Assembly (NCBI GenBank): GCA_963653535.1
Contig: CAVJWU010000029.1
Span: forward strand, 1-18,504
Length of the DNA stretch: 18,504 nucleotides
Origin: UBA3210 sp963653535
Lineage (GTDB): Bacteria > Bacillota_I > Bacilli_A > RFN20 > CAG-449
Direction of reading: 5' to 3'
The position numbers were made by a program, and so were the translations under genes. Below are positions 6,680 through 13,560 of the stretch, in pieces. Below the pieces are notes generated by a model, which saw only the letters and a program-made list of their open reading frames with translations, was not told the DNA's origin and did not search any database. Within the stretch, counting starts at the first letter, position 1, and each line of letters begins with the position of its first letter.

Positions 6680-7576
6680 GTGATTGAGTTTAATAGTACT
6701 AGTGAATTAGAAAATAAATTATATGTTGTATTAGACATATGGGGAATATGTAACAATAATCTTATAAATCCGAGTAATTTAGCTAAATTAATAACTGCAA
6801 GAATTAGTTTAGAACACTTAAATGATGAAAAAGTAATTAAGAAAAATATTGAAGATGTAATATTAGAATATTTAAAAGATAAGAAAGAATATCTATTAGA
6901 TTTAGATATTATCATTAAATTAATATTTGAAGATAAATATAATTATTTAAATATTCTAAAATCATACAATGTTTTAGATAATTTAATTAATTATTATAAT
7001 TATCCTTTACTTAAAGATATTCTATCGCATATTAATGATGAAACTACTATATGTATCTTTTCTAGTTTATATTTAGCTAAACCTAACTTTAAGTATATGA
7101 TTTGGCATACTAATATATTAACGGAAAAATTAATTAGACCTAAAATTTATGATTTAACAAGAGAATATTTTATAAATGATGAATATAATAAAATTGAAAA
7201 TATATATTTAACATTGAGCAATGATCAAGGCTTAACTAAACTAGTAGCTTTAAAATTTGCTCGATATTTAAACATGAAAGAATTTTATTATCGAGATAAA
7301 TATGAAGAAGGTATTATTAATGTAAATTCCGGTGTATTAACTCCAAAAAAGAATAAAGGTATAGTAATAGAAAATAATAATGTTACCTTATTACAAGGCT
7401 TTACTTCTATTGATGTATTCGAAGATTATGATAGAAGTACATATAGGGTATATAGCTCCAATAAATTTATAAATAATATCGTTGATTTTGATGATAACTC
7501 TAATTCTAACCGCATTAGTTATAACAAAAGAAAAAGAATTAATAAGATGATTCAAAATGCATATTTTTATAAGTAA
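6680..7576 (+). CDS. Unknown helical protein with GTG start
   Basis: The 298-residue protein starts with GTG 6680, placed by AAAGGAGA (6667-6674). An ATG two bases earlier runs straight into a TGA, so it cannot serve. No family is recognised. It is rich in Ile, Leu, Asn, Tyr and Lys, and segments such as YNYLNILKSYNVLDNLINYY and CIFSSLYLAKP suggest alpha-helical repeats of the HEAT/TPR kind, without a clear consensus. The last 90 residues are more polar (GVLTPKKNKGIVIENNNVTLLQG, in two parts) and end in a basic patch KRKRINK. No membrane span or signal peptide is present. Its position 20 nt after the membrane coiled-coil gene suggests that it works with that protein. Confidence 0.68.
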   Translation: MIEFNSTSELENKLYVVLDIWGICNNNLINPSNLAKLITARISLEHLNDEKVIKKNIEDVILEYLKDKKEYLLDLDIIIKLIFEDKYNYLNILKSYNVLDNLINYYNYPLLKDILSHINDETTICIFSSLYLAKPNFKYMIWHTNILTEKLIRPKIYDLTREYFINDEYNKIENIYLTLSNDQGLTKLVALKFARYLNMKEFYYRDKYEEGIINVNSGVLTPKKNKGIVIENNNVTLLQGFTSIDVFEDYDRSTYRVYSSNKFINNIVDFDDNSNSNRISYNKRKRINKMIQNAYFYK

Positions 7577-7612
7577 TCCTTTAATCTAGACCAATATTTA
7601 TAAGAATTAAAA

Positions 7613-7656
7613 AGATGATAGAATGTTAAGCTTTAATTACTTAATATCTATCATCT
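7613..7656 (-). terminator. Strong hairpin, terminator chiefly for the minus strand
   Basis: AGATGATAGA (7613-7622) pairs perfectly with TCTATCATCT (7647-7656), with an inner stem TTAAG (7626-7630) and CTTAA (7640-7644). Read on the minus strand the stem is followed by TTTTTAATT; on the plus strand only CTTGTTATT follows. It can end transcripts arriving from the AbiE module and may also slow transcripts from the gene ending at 7576. Confidence 0.7.
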
Positions 7657-7676
7657 CTTGTTATTAGTATGATGTT

Positions 7677-7727
7677 TCTAACTAAGACTTAGTTTTTCTA
7701 TATCGTTACTTGGTGTAGTAGGGACAT
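7677..7727. repeat. 51-bp direct repeat, left copy, flanking the AbiE module
   Basis: This segment matches 10110-10160 at 47 of 51 positions in the same orientation; similarity stops abruptly on the right. On the minus strand both copies read as a protein tail VPTTPSNDIE followed by KLSLS-stop here and ILSLG-stop in the right copy, and two of the four differences are synonymous. The left copy lies 21 bp from the minus-strand terminator, as the true end of a gene would. It may be the broken 3' end of a lost gene used as an insertion target. Confidence 0.8.
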
Positions 7728-8160
7728 AACGAAACTGATAAATTTATAAATATGAAACTTTTTAAATGGGGAAGCTTTCTTTACGTTTAAAAATGTAACG
7801 TTAAATTTTAAAAACTGAATTTGCTCAATCGCGGAAATGAATTCTCAAAACAAAAGGAAGATTGGACGAATGAATTTTTAAGAAAATTACGATTTTATCG
7901 CAAAATGAGTCAGTTTTTATAGTTGAAACAGTATTCTAGAAAGGAACTAAGCAATGAAAATTATATTAAAATGCTAAATTCTGGAAGTATGTAAACTTAA
8001 AAGTACATTATCATTAAGCAAAAAGATATAGACGTGAGTTACTAACGTTTGGTAAAAAAGTAACCTTATTATTCAAAATTCTAATTTTTGAATAATTTCG
8101 AATTGTTTCTCACTTCCTTTTTGGTGGTGTTGAATCATTCACTATTTTATTTGTAGAAAT
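7728..8160. other. Non-coding stretch downstream of the AbiE toxin gene
   Basis: No complete gene is visible. A perfect 11-bp inverted repeat ATTATTCAAAA (8068-8078) and TTTTGAATAAT (8086-8096) with a 7-nt loop may act as a weak bidirectional terminator for the toxin gene that ends at 8161; no clean U-tract adjoins it. Around 7815-7921 the plus strand has a short open frame ending in LRKLRFYRKMSQFL, loosely like the first helices of an XRE regulator, but without a usable start. This is probably decayed sequence. Confidence 0.5.
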
Positions 8161-9369
8161 TTATTTTCTAGCATATGTATTTTCATCTTTCCCCATTACT
8201 TCTGCAGCAAATTCCATTACTGTTAATTCTACTATATGATTTGTTCTATTGTTTCTCAATTCGATAACACAATCTTTTGGTAAGTGAAGTACCATTGCTT
8301 TTTCGCTACGGTTGATGCTTATATATTTATTAGAAATCTTATATGTATAGTAGGAGTACTTACTGGTTTCAGGCATTTTACATAACCTATATTCCTTATA
8401 ACTTGCAATTTTTGCTGACGATGAAACGGAAATATGTATCGTATTCTTTTCATATTCTTCGTCTTTAGCGAACATTCCGCTAACAATTATTTTTTTAAGT
8501 CCATTAATGGCTTTTTCGTAATCACAAGGCGCATATAACATCGTCCAAGTATTCTTTTCATAGTCTTTTTTATAACACTTTGTCGCTATTATTTTTTCGA
8601 GCAAACTTGGGACATCGACGTCATCTTTCGCTGATATACATTTCGAATGATATTTCCGATCTTCTCGGACTCTATGCACAAGCGCACGAAAATCATCGTT
8701 TAATTCTACTCTTTCGAGTAATTGATATATGTCATAAATATGGCGAGAATGCTTTTCCATATCATCTGAAAGCATATAATCGCATAACGCAAACACTTTA
8801 TCTACAAGCGTTCTTTCCATTGTTTGGGTATGAATATCGAAAGGGATTAACTCATATTCTTCTGCTTGCTTTGTAAAGCTATTTGCTTTTAACCATTCTC
8901 CAATTAGAGAATCAGCTTGTTTCACTTCTTCCGGATAGCATTCCTGTATAAATACAGTTTCTACTTTGATAACAGGATTTATCTCATCGTTTTCAAATAA
9001 AAGTGGATAACTTATTTCATAGCAGTTATAATCTCGTCTACTTCGCGTATTTTCAATGTTGCTAATTGTTAATCCAAGTTCTTCACAGATTTTTATAATC
9101 GTCTGTTTTACTATTTTTCTTTGCCCTTCAGTGCGATGCTCATTATCAAGCGTTAAGTCTATATCTTCCGAAAATCTATTGATTGCTTTATGACATTTAG
9201 AAAGTGATGTTCCACCTTTAAAAATAAGTCCAGAAATCTCTTCGTTCATTCTTTTTAAAACTAAAGTAACATAGTAATCTTTTTCGATAAGAGCAGGCGA
9301 AATATTTAACCCTCTACTTACTGTTTGTATTGCTTCAATAAAATCATTTTTATTCTTATGCAATCTCAT
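8161..9369 (-). CDS. AbiEii-type nucleotidyltransferase toxin
   Basis: The 402-residue protein belongs to the AbiEii/AbiGii toxin family (COG2253-like, type IV toxin-antitoxin, phage abortive infection). Signature parts are EKDYYV (29-34), FKGGTSLSK (50-58) and RFSEDIDLTLD (65-75, with D69 and D71 as the metal-binding pair of the nucleotidyltransferase fold). The rest is a helical domain with the usual LVDKVFALCDY segment (about 189-199). Length fits long members of the family. Proteins of this fold can transfer nucleotides to tRNA or other targets; which one here is unknown. ATG 9369 lies inside the last codons of the antitoxin gene (14-nt overlap), so translation is coupled. Base use is visibly richer in C and G than the neighbouring genes, which suits horizontal gain. 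Confidence 0.9.
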   Translation of the reverse strand: MRLHKNKNDFIEAIQTVSRGLNISPALIEKDYYVTLVLKRMNEEISGLIFKGGTSLSKCHKAINRFSEDIDLTLDNEHRTEGQRKIVKQTIIKICEELGLTISNIENTRSRRDYNCYEISYPLLFENDEINPVIKVETVFIQECYPEEVKQADSLIGEWLKANSFTKQAEEYELIPFDIHTQTMERTLVDKVFALCDYMLSDDMEKHSRHIYDIYQLLERVELNDDFRALVHRVREDRKYHSKCISAKDDVDVPSLLEKIIATKCYKKDYEKNTWTMLYAPCDYEKAINGLKKIIVSGMFAKDEEYEKNTIHISVSSSAKIASYKEYRLCKMPETSKYSYYTYKISNKYISINRSEKAMVLHLPKDCVIELRNNRTNHIVELTVMEFAAEVMGKDENTYARK

Positions 9370-9976
9370 TTAATATATTGCTCCCTATCATATTTTTTAA
9401 CGCTTTTGCTGGAAACTTCATTGCTACGTCAATCAACTGTTCTTTTGTAACGCTTCTTTCAGATATAAAGTCAAGCAATCTTTTTTTTGCAAACTCATTG
9501 ATTTTTTCACTTTTCAAATTATTGAACAGTTCCATTATCATATAGGCATTTACATTATCCTTGTTAATTTCAAAGCGAGATTTTCGCAAAATAAAGGTTC
9601 TACCATCTATCGTTACTTCTCTACGCTTTGCTGATTCGTTGTTGGATATGATTTCATAGATATTAGGAACTTGTGTTGTCATTGAAAACATATTTTGTAA
9701 CTTTAAACCACCGTATATTCCAAACACCTCATCTTTCCATTTCAAATATCTACGGGACATTACTGCATCTGATGTTATTGTGGATAAACCAATAAATGTT
9801 TTACATGGGACATAATATATACCTTTTGCGAAATTGACAATTTCTTTTTTTTCTTCTGCTTCTTTGATAAATCTGAATATCTGTGGTCTTGAATAATCAG
9901 GAAAAAGCTTGATTATTTCTTCTGTATAGATTGGTTCGTTTGTAGCAAAACTGGTTTTAACTCTTTCGGTAAACAT
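9356..9976 (-). CDS. AbiEi-type antitoxin / DUF6088-like winged-helix regulator
   Basis: The 206-residue protein pairs with the overlapping AbiEii toxin. The first 60 residues form a winged-helix DNA-binding region (SRPQIFRFIKEAEEKKEI followed by the conserved FAKGIYYVP turn). The following part has the DUF6088/AbiEi pattern: a SDAVMSRRYL helix, a YGGLKLQNMF helix, then a TQVPNIYEIISNN strand-turn. Such antitoxins neutralise the toxin and repress their own promoter. I chose ATG 9976 because AGGAGG (9985-9990) sits 8 nt before it; the longer GTG start at 9997 places the ribosome site inside the gene. Its promoter and a candidate operator lie at 10021-10063. Confidence 0.87.
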   Translation of the reverse strand: MFTERVKTSFATNEPIYTEEIIKLFPDYSRPQIFRFIKEAEEKKEIVNFAKGIYYVPCKTFIGLSTITSDAVMSRRYLKWKDEVFGIYGGLKLQNMFSMTTQVPNIYEIISNNESAKRREVTIDGRTFILRKSRFEINKDNVNAYMIMELFNNLKSEKINEFAKKRLLDFISERSVTKEQLIDVAMKFPAKALKNMIGSNILNEIA

Positions 9977-10020
9977 AGACTTAACCTCCTTTGGCACGTA
10001 GTTTATTCCAAATTCAATTA

Positions 10021-10063
10021 TATGATACTAAGATTAACCATAAAAGTCAAAATTAATATCATA
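10021..10063 (-). promoter_or_regulatory. AbiE promoter with flanking inverted repeat
   Basis: On the minus strand TTGACT (10045-10050) and TATCAT (10022-10027) are separated by 17 nt. An inverted repeat TATGATA (10021-10027) and TATCATA (10057-10063) brackets the promoter, one arm overlapping the -10 box. This is where an autoregulating AbiEi-type antitoxin would be expected to bind; the binding is inferred. Confidence 0.6.
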
Positions 10064-10109
10064 GTAATTACATATATTCTAGTAAATTTATTAAAATATC
10101 TTGGATTTA

Positions 10110-10160
10110 TCTAACCAAGACTTAGTATTTCTATATCATTACTTGGTGTAGTAGGAACAT
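10110..10160. repeat. 51-bp direct repeat, right copy, flanking the AbiE module
   Basis: Matches 7677-7727 at 47 of 51 positions. On the minus strand the open frame here runs further upstream (from about 10206 to the stop at 10111-10113), giving a peptide that contains KTIGGKIYNMF before the shared VPTTPSNDIE tail. It therefore keeps more of the presumed lost gene than the left copy does. Confidence 0.8.
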
Positions 10161-10413
10161 TATCTATGAACATGTTATAAATCTTTCCTCCTATTGTCTT
10201 AAATTGTTATTCTTTTTAAGAAAGAGTACTTACTACCTAATAAGGAAGTAAATAACTATCTAAAATTAAAACATTCGAAATAATTATATGATTAAAAAAT
10301 CTTTTGTTTATATAAGACATTTTTACAATAATTATCTAATTTATTCTCGTAACATATTGAATATTCTTCTAAAAAGCACCATAATTTACAAAAAAGGAGT
10401 TACATATTGAAAT
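10161..10413. other. Upstream region of galE
   Basis: No gene is visible apart from the decayed minus-strand frame that ends in the adjacent repeat. A 7-bp hairpin TCTTAAA (10197-10203) with TTTAAGA (10215-10221) is present. I could not place a convincing galE promoter. AAAGGAG (about 10392-10398) lies an unusually long 15 nt before the galE ATG. Confidence 0.4.
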
Positions 10414-11433
10414 ATGAATATATTAGTTTCTGGCGGTGCAGGTTATATTGGATCACATACTTGTATCGAACTTATCAAGGCAGGTCATAATGTTGTTGTG
10501 GCTGATAATCTTTATAATTCTTCTAAGGAAGCTGTTAGAAGAGTTGAAGAGATTACTGGTACGAAAATTAAATTTTATGAAGTAGATTTAAGAGATTATG
10601 AATTATCAAAGAAAATCTTTGAAGAAAACAAAATTGAAGGTATCATTCATTTTGCTGGTTTAAAAGCTGTTGGTGAATCTGTTAGTAAACCACTTGAATA
10701 TTATCAAAATAACTTAGTTACAACATTTGTTCTCTTAAGACTTATGAAAGAATTTAATGTTAAAAACATTGTTTTCTCTTCATCAGCGACTGTTTATGGA
10801 ACTCCAGAACGTTTACCACTTGATGAAGAATGTAAAACTGGTGGTACAACTAATCCTTATGGAACTACTAAAGTCTTTATTGAACAAATTTTAAGAGATG
10901 TCTATAACGCAGATAAATCTTTAAATATTGCTTTACTTCGTTATTTTAATCCTATCGGTGCTCATCCATCAGGATTAATTGGTGAAGATCCTAAAGGAAT
11001 TCCAAATAATCTTTGCCCATATGTCACTCAAGTCGCAATTGGAAAACGTGAAGTAGTACATGTTTTCGGTGATGATTATGATACTGCAGATGGTACAGGA
11101 GTTAGAGATTATATCCATGTTTGTGATTTAGCATATGGCCATGTTCTCGCACTTAAAAAATTATCAACCAATTGTGGTCTAGTAACTTATAACCTTGGAA
11201 CTGGAAAAGGATATTCAGTTTTAGAAGTTATTCACGCATTTGAAAAAGCTTGTGGACATAAGATTCCTTATGTTATTGAAGCAAGAAGACAAGGTGATTT
11301 AGCTAGTGTATATTGTAATCCTGAAAAAGCATATAATGAATTAGGATTTAAAGCTCAATTTGGAATTGAAGATATGGCAAGAGATTCATGGAACTGGCAA
11401 CAAAAGAATCCAGAAGGCTATAATACAAAATAA
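10414..11433 (+). CDS. galE: UDP-glucose 4-epimerase
   Basis: The 339-residue enzyme interconverts UDP-glucose and UDP-galactose with bound NAD+, supplying galactose units for surface polysaccharide or feeding the Leloir pathway. It shows the Rossmann motif GGAGYIGSH (residues 7-15), FAGLKAVGES (80-89), the catalytic Ser124 in SSSATVYG and the Tyr149-x3-Lys153 pair, the same positions as in E. coli GalE. RYFNPIGAHPSGLIGEDP and GTGVRDYIHV (in the C-terminal sugar-binding half) are also typical. It is full length. It is a single-gene unit ending in its own terminator; no other galactose or glycan gene adjoins it. The ribosome site lies about 15 nt before ATG, which is long, but the conserved N-terminus leaves no other start. 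Confidence 0.97.
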   Translation: MNILVSGGAGYIGSHTCIELIKAGHNVVVADNLYNSSKEAVRRVEEITGTKIKFYEVDLRDYELSKKIFEENKIEGIIHFAGLKAVGESVSKPLEYYQNNLVTTFVLLRLMKEFNVKNIVFSSSATVYGTPERLPLDEECKTGGTTNPYGTTKVFIEQILRDVYNADKSLNIALLRYFNPIGAHPSGLIGEDPKGIPNNLCPYVTQVAIGKREVVHVFGDDYDTADGTGVRDYIHVCDLAYGHVLALKKLSTNCGLVTYNLGTGKGYSVLEVIHAFEKACGHKIPYVIEARRQGDLASVYCNPEKAYNELGFKAQFGIEDMARDSWNWQQKNPEGYNTK

Positions 11434-11466
11434 GCTGTAGTTATAATTTAGTAACGAAATAAATTT

Positions 11467-11516
11467 AACCCCAAAAGTTGGAACGAGGAATCGATAGACT
11501 TGAGGGGTTTTATTTT
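11467..11516 (+). terminator. Rho-independent terminator of galE
   Basis: AACCCC (11467-11472) pairs with GGGGTT (11504-11509), and an inner AAGT (11475-11478) pairs with ACTT (11498-11501). TTTTATTTT follows. The loop is large, but the stem plus U-tract is convincing. Confidence 0.82.
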
Positions 11517-11623
11517 GAAAATAACAACATATGACGACGATTCTTGAACTTATACATTTAATACTCATTAGATGATAATTTATTTGGTGAAATGAAATAT
11601 AAGCTGATGCTTAATTTTAGTAT

Positions 11624-11655
11624 AAGAAAAAAACTAGGACATTTTTATATCCTAG
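11624..11655 (-). terminator. Rho-independent terminator for the second AbiE locus
   Basis: Read on the minus strand, CTAGGA (11655-11650) pairs with TCCTAG (11639-11634) around a 10-nt loop and is followed at once by TTTTTTT (11633-11627). Confidence 0.82.
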
Positions 11656-11779
11656 CTGTAGTTAACGTATTAATAATAGGAAGAATTACAATAATATTTG
11701 TTTAGTAATTAATTATAATTTAAAAAGTATCACGTCATCTGATTGTTAAGACCAATGTCTTATCTACTAATTTTATTTG

Positions 11780-11827
11780 TTAATTTAATAGAAAAACATT
11801 ATTATGAGGATTATACTTTTCAAGCAT
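11780..11827 (-). pseudogene. Possible N-terminal stump of an AbiEii toxin gene
   Basis: Thirteen bases after the antitoxin stop an ATG opens a 15-codon frame reading MLEKYNPHNNVFLLN, then TAA. From memory, AbiEii toxins that pair with this antitoxin type often start with a similar ML-x-x-YN-x-x-x-x-x-x-x-LN segment before the ALKEI-like helix. Nothing toxin-like follows, and no ribosome site precedes it. If correct, the toxin gene was removed by a deletion. Confidence 0.35.
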
Positions 11828-11840
11828 TATATTTATAATA

Positions 11841-12434
11841 CTATTCATTTTCATATTCCTTTCTTATAAGTTTAATTAATAATTTTAAGTTTGTCTTATT
11901 ATATAAACTAGCAAGCCTTTTTAACAAGGCAAAATCACAGGATGCGAATTCATCTTCATCTATTCTTTTATCGATGAAGAGGAGTTCTTTTAACTCATTT
12001 ATATTTTTTACAACTCGCCATTTATAAAGAGAATCACATATGGCTTTTTCTTTAGAAGCTATTCTAACAATATAGTCTCCTTTTTCTAGACATGTTAATC
12101 CCTCACTAAAAGCATTTGCAGGAATATCGGTGTATTCATATCTAGCAAAGGCATTTTCAAACGTCTTATTTTTTCTAACTCTTAAAGTGGCAGAAGTAAT
12201 TGCATATACTCTTTCTGGTATTAGACCATAATAAGACAACGCAAAATCAAAACTTAAATATGAGGGAGATAGAATTACAGAGGCAAGTAAGCATGGATCA
12301 ACATTCTTATCTGTTTCATATATTCCTTTAGTTAACCTAATTAAGTTTCCTTTTTGAGCTTCCCTTTTAATCTTATCTAAAGTATTAGAGTATTTGCTAT
12401 ATTTCTCTTTTAACATTGAAGTAGTAACAATCAT
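11841..12434 (-). CDS. AbiEi-type antitoxin (orphan)
   Basis: The 197-residue protein has an N-terminal winged-helix (KEKYSKYSNTLDKI followed by GNLIRLTKGIYE, about residues 9-41) and the AbiEi core ASVILSPSYLSFDFALSYYG (roughly 51-70), then PERVYAITSAT and a Y-x-D-I-P-A-N-A-F segment. These are the hallmarks of COG5340-type antitoxins of type IV systems. I chose ATG 12434 because AGAGGTG lies 7 nt upstream (12442-12448); the longer start at 12497 would begin upstream of the promoter. It differs from the antitoxin at 9356-9976, so the two loci are not recent duplicates. No toxin gene is present downstream. The protein may still act as a DNA-binding repressor or protect against a related toxin. 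Confidence 0.85.
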   Translation of the reverse strand: MIVTTSMLKEKYSKYSNTLDKIKREAQKGNLIRLTKGIYETDKNVDPCLLASVILSPSYLSFDFALSYYGLIPERVYAITSATLRVRKNKTFENAFARYEYTDIPANAFSEGLTCLEKGDYIVRIASKEKAICDSLYKWRVVKNINELKELLFIDKRIDEDEFASCDFALLKRLASLYNKTNLKLLIKLIRKEYENE

Positions 12435-12446
12435 ATTTGCACCTCT

Positions 12447-12482
12447 AAATACAATTATATTGTATTTTTGGGAGCAAATCAA
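12447..12482 (-). promoter_or_regulatory. Promoter with palindromic operator for the orphan antitoxin
   Basis: On the minus strand TTGATT (12477-12482), 17 nt and TATAAT (12454-12459) form a near-consensus promoter. A perfect 21-bp palindrome with arms AAATACAAT and ATTGTATTT around a 3-nt centre (12447-12467) covers the -10 box. The position is ideal for autorepression by the winged-helix antitoxin. Confidence 0.78.
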
Positions 12483-12571
12483 TGATTCAACTATCAATTT
12501 TCTGTAGAGAAGTCATAACATGACACTTATGACGATGGTCTTGTTGTTCAAAAAGAATGTGTAATTCTTGA

Positions 12572-12937
12572 AGAAAGAAGACAATAGTTGAAAATATAGG
12601 TATTTATTTATCTAAGATGGCAAAAGAAATTATAGGTATTGAATTAAATGAAAAAGCAGTAGAGAATGCTAGTTATTATGCTAGTTGTGTAGATAAAGTA
12701 TTAACTAAATTATTTAAAGATAATATTGATATTGATGTAGTTGTATGTGATCCACCTAGAACTGGACTAGGTGAAGATGTATGTAATACTTTACTTAATA
12801 ATAAATTTAAGCTTATTGTATATGTTTCTTGTAACCCACCAACTTTAGTTAAAGATTTATTATCTAAAGTGTATAATGTTAAATATATACAACCTGTTGA
12901 TATGTTCCTATATACCTCATATGTGGAGACTATTTAG
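12572..12937 (+). pseudogene. C-terminal fragment of an RlmD/RumA-like 23S rRNA uridine-5 methyltransferase
   Basis: The open frame runs from 12572 to TAG 12935-12937; the first ATG is 12617 and has no ribosome site. It holds the second half of the RlmD/RumA methyltransferase domain: IGIELNEKAVENA (SAM region), CDPPRTGL, VYVSCNPPT with the nucleophile Cys, and a final DMFLYTSYVETI. Intact members have DMFPHTxHVET there, so the Pro and both His are replaced. The TRAM domain, the RNA-binding part and most of SAM motif I are missing; intact proteins exceed 400 residues. It is a decayed relic and not a functional enzyme. Confidence 0.8.
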
Positions 12938-13089
12938 TTGTTAGAGCAAAAGATGGGTCAAAACTCATAAAAATACTAGAATTTAGCCATTTCTTTAAGC
13001 ATATTGTGTTTGTTAAGGAGAATGAAGGCTACTTACAAAAGAAGGTTTTAAGAACTGTTCCAGTATCCGTATATTACTATATGGGATGA
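12931..13089 (+). pseudogene. Open frame without start, possible second gene relic
   Basis: A 52-codon frame, shifted relative to the methyltransferase fragment, ends at TGA 13087-13089. Its peptide reads YLVVRAKDGSKLIKILEF early and KVLRTVPVSVYYYMG at the end. There is no start codon with a ribosome site and no family that I recognise. From 13090 to the operators at 13262 nothing gene-like is visible. It could be chance in AT-rich DNA. Confidence 0.3.
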
Positions 13090-13261
13090 GTAGTAACATA
13101 TTCTCAACCAAAATTAAGCCATTTAGAGGGTAAAAACAGTCAAGATACAGTTTAGTCCGCCGTCTTATGGCTTTTTAATTTGATGTATCTTCTAATAGTT
13201 TACACTATGGTGGGAAATTTATGGGAGTGGGAAGGTCGAATTTAGAAAAAAGATATTTCCA

Positions 13262-13323
13262 TATAGCAAAAAGTGTTATAATATTTTTAATCTATCGACA
13301 TATATAACAAAAAGTGTTATATT
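13262..13323 (+). promoter_or_regulatory. Promoter with two operator palindromes of the type I RM operon
   Basis: Operator 2 is TATAACA-n5-TGTTATA (13303-13321, perfect 7-bp arms); operator 1 is TATAGCA-n5-TGTTATA (13262-13280, one mismatch). Both share the central AAAAG. Their centres are 41 bp apart, about four helical turns. A promoter TCGACA (13295-13300), 17 nt, TATATT (13318-13323) has operator 2 in its spacer and -10 box. A second -10-like TATAAT (13277-13282) overlaps operator 1. The XRE protein encoded next is the natural candidate to bind here. Confidence 0.75.
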
Positions 13324-13351
13324 TATAGATATAGATAATAGAGGTCTTAGC

Positions 13352-13546
13352 ATGGTTGATAATTATGCAGAATTAATAAAAAAACTAAGAAAAGAAATGG
13401 TTTTATCACAAGTTGAATTTGCTGAATTACTTGGGGTTTCTTTTGCATCTGTAAATAGATGGGAACAAGGACATCACGAACCAACAATAAAAATCAAAAG
13501 AAAATTAAAAGGTCTTTTTAAAGAATACAATATCACGGAAGATTAA
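13352..13546 (+). CDS. Small XRE-family regulator of the RM operon
   Basis: The 64-residue protein is almost only a helix-turn-helix domain: KKLRKEM, then LSQVEFAELLGVSFASVNRW (helices 2 and 3) and EQGHHEPT, the classic Cro/C1-type pattern. It follows AGAGG (13340-13344). Its TAA overlaps the upstream part of the hsdR leader, so it heads the operon like a controller protein. The paired palindromes directly upstream suggest autoregulation and control of the R, M and S genes, which would delay restriction when the system enters a new host. It is somewhat shorter than usual C-proteins (about 80 residues). Confidence 0.88.
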   Translation: MVDNYAELIKKLRKEMVLSQVEFAELLGVSFASVNRWEQGHHEPTIKIKRKLKGLFKEYNITED

Positions 13547-13560
13547 TGGGAGGTAGGCTT

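Larger units (their letters stand above)
11517..11840. other. Mostly non-coding stretch between galE and the second AbiEi gene
   Basis: Contains a minus-strand terminator (11624-11655) and a possible 15-codon toxin stump (11780-11827). No other gene is visible. The distance of about 190 bp from the antitoxin stop to the terminator suggests that a second cistron once stood here. Confidence 0.5.

Noticed and set aside
7815..7921. Short plus-strand frame ending LRKLRFYRKMSQFL, thought of as a truncated XRE regulator.
   Set aside because: Too short, no usable start, and only a few residues fit the pattern; kept only as a remark on the non-coding stretch.
11467..11483. ACCCCAAAAGTTGG resembles the ends of some IS3-family elements.
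   Set aside because: It forms the left arm of a good terminator for galE. No transposase frame, second end or target duplication is visible, so a terminator explains it better.
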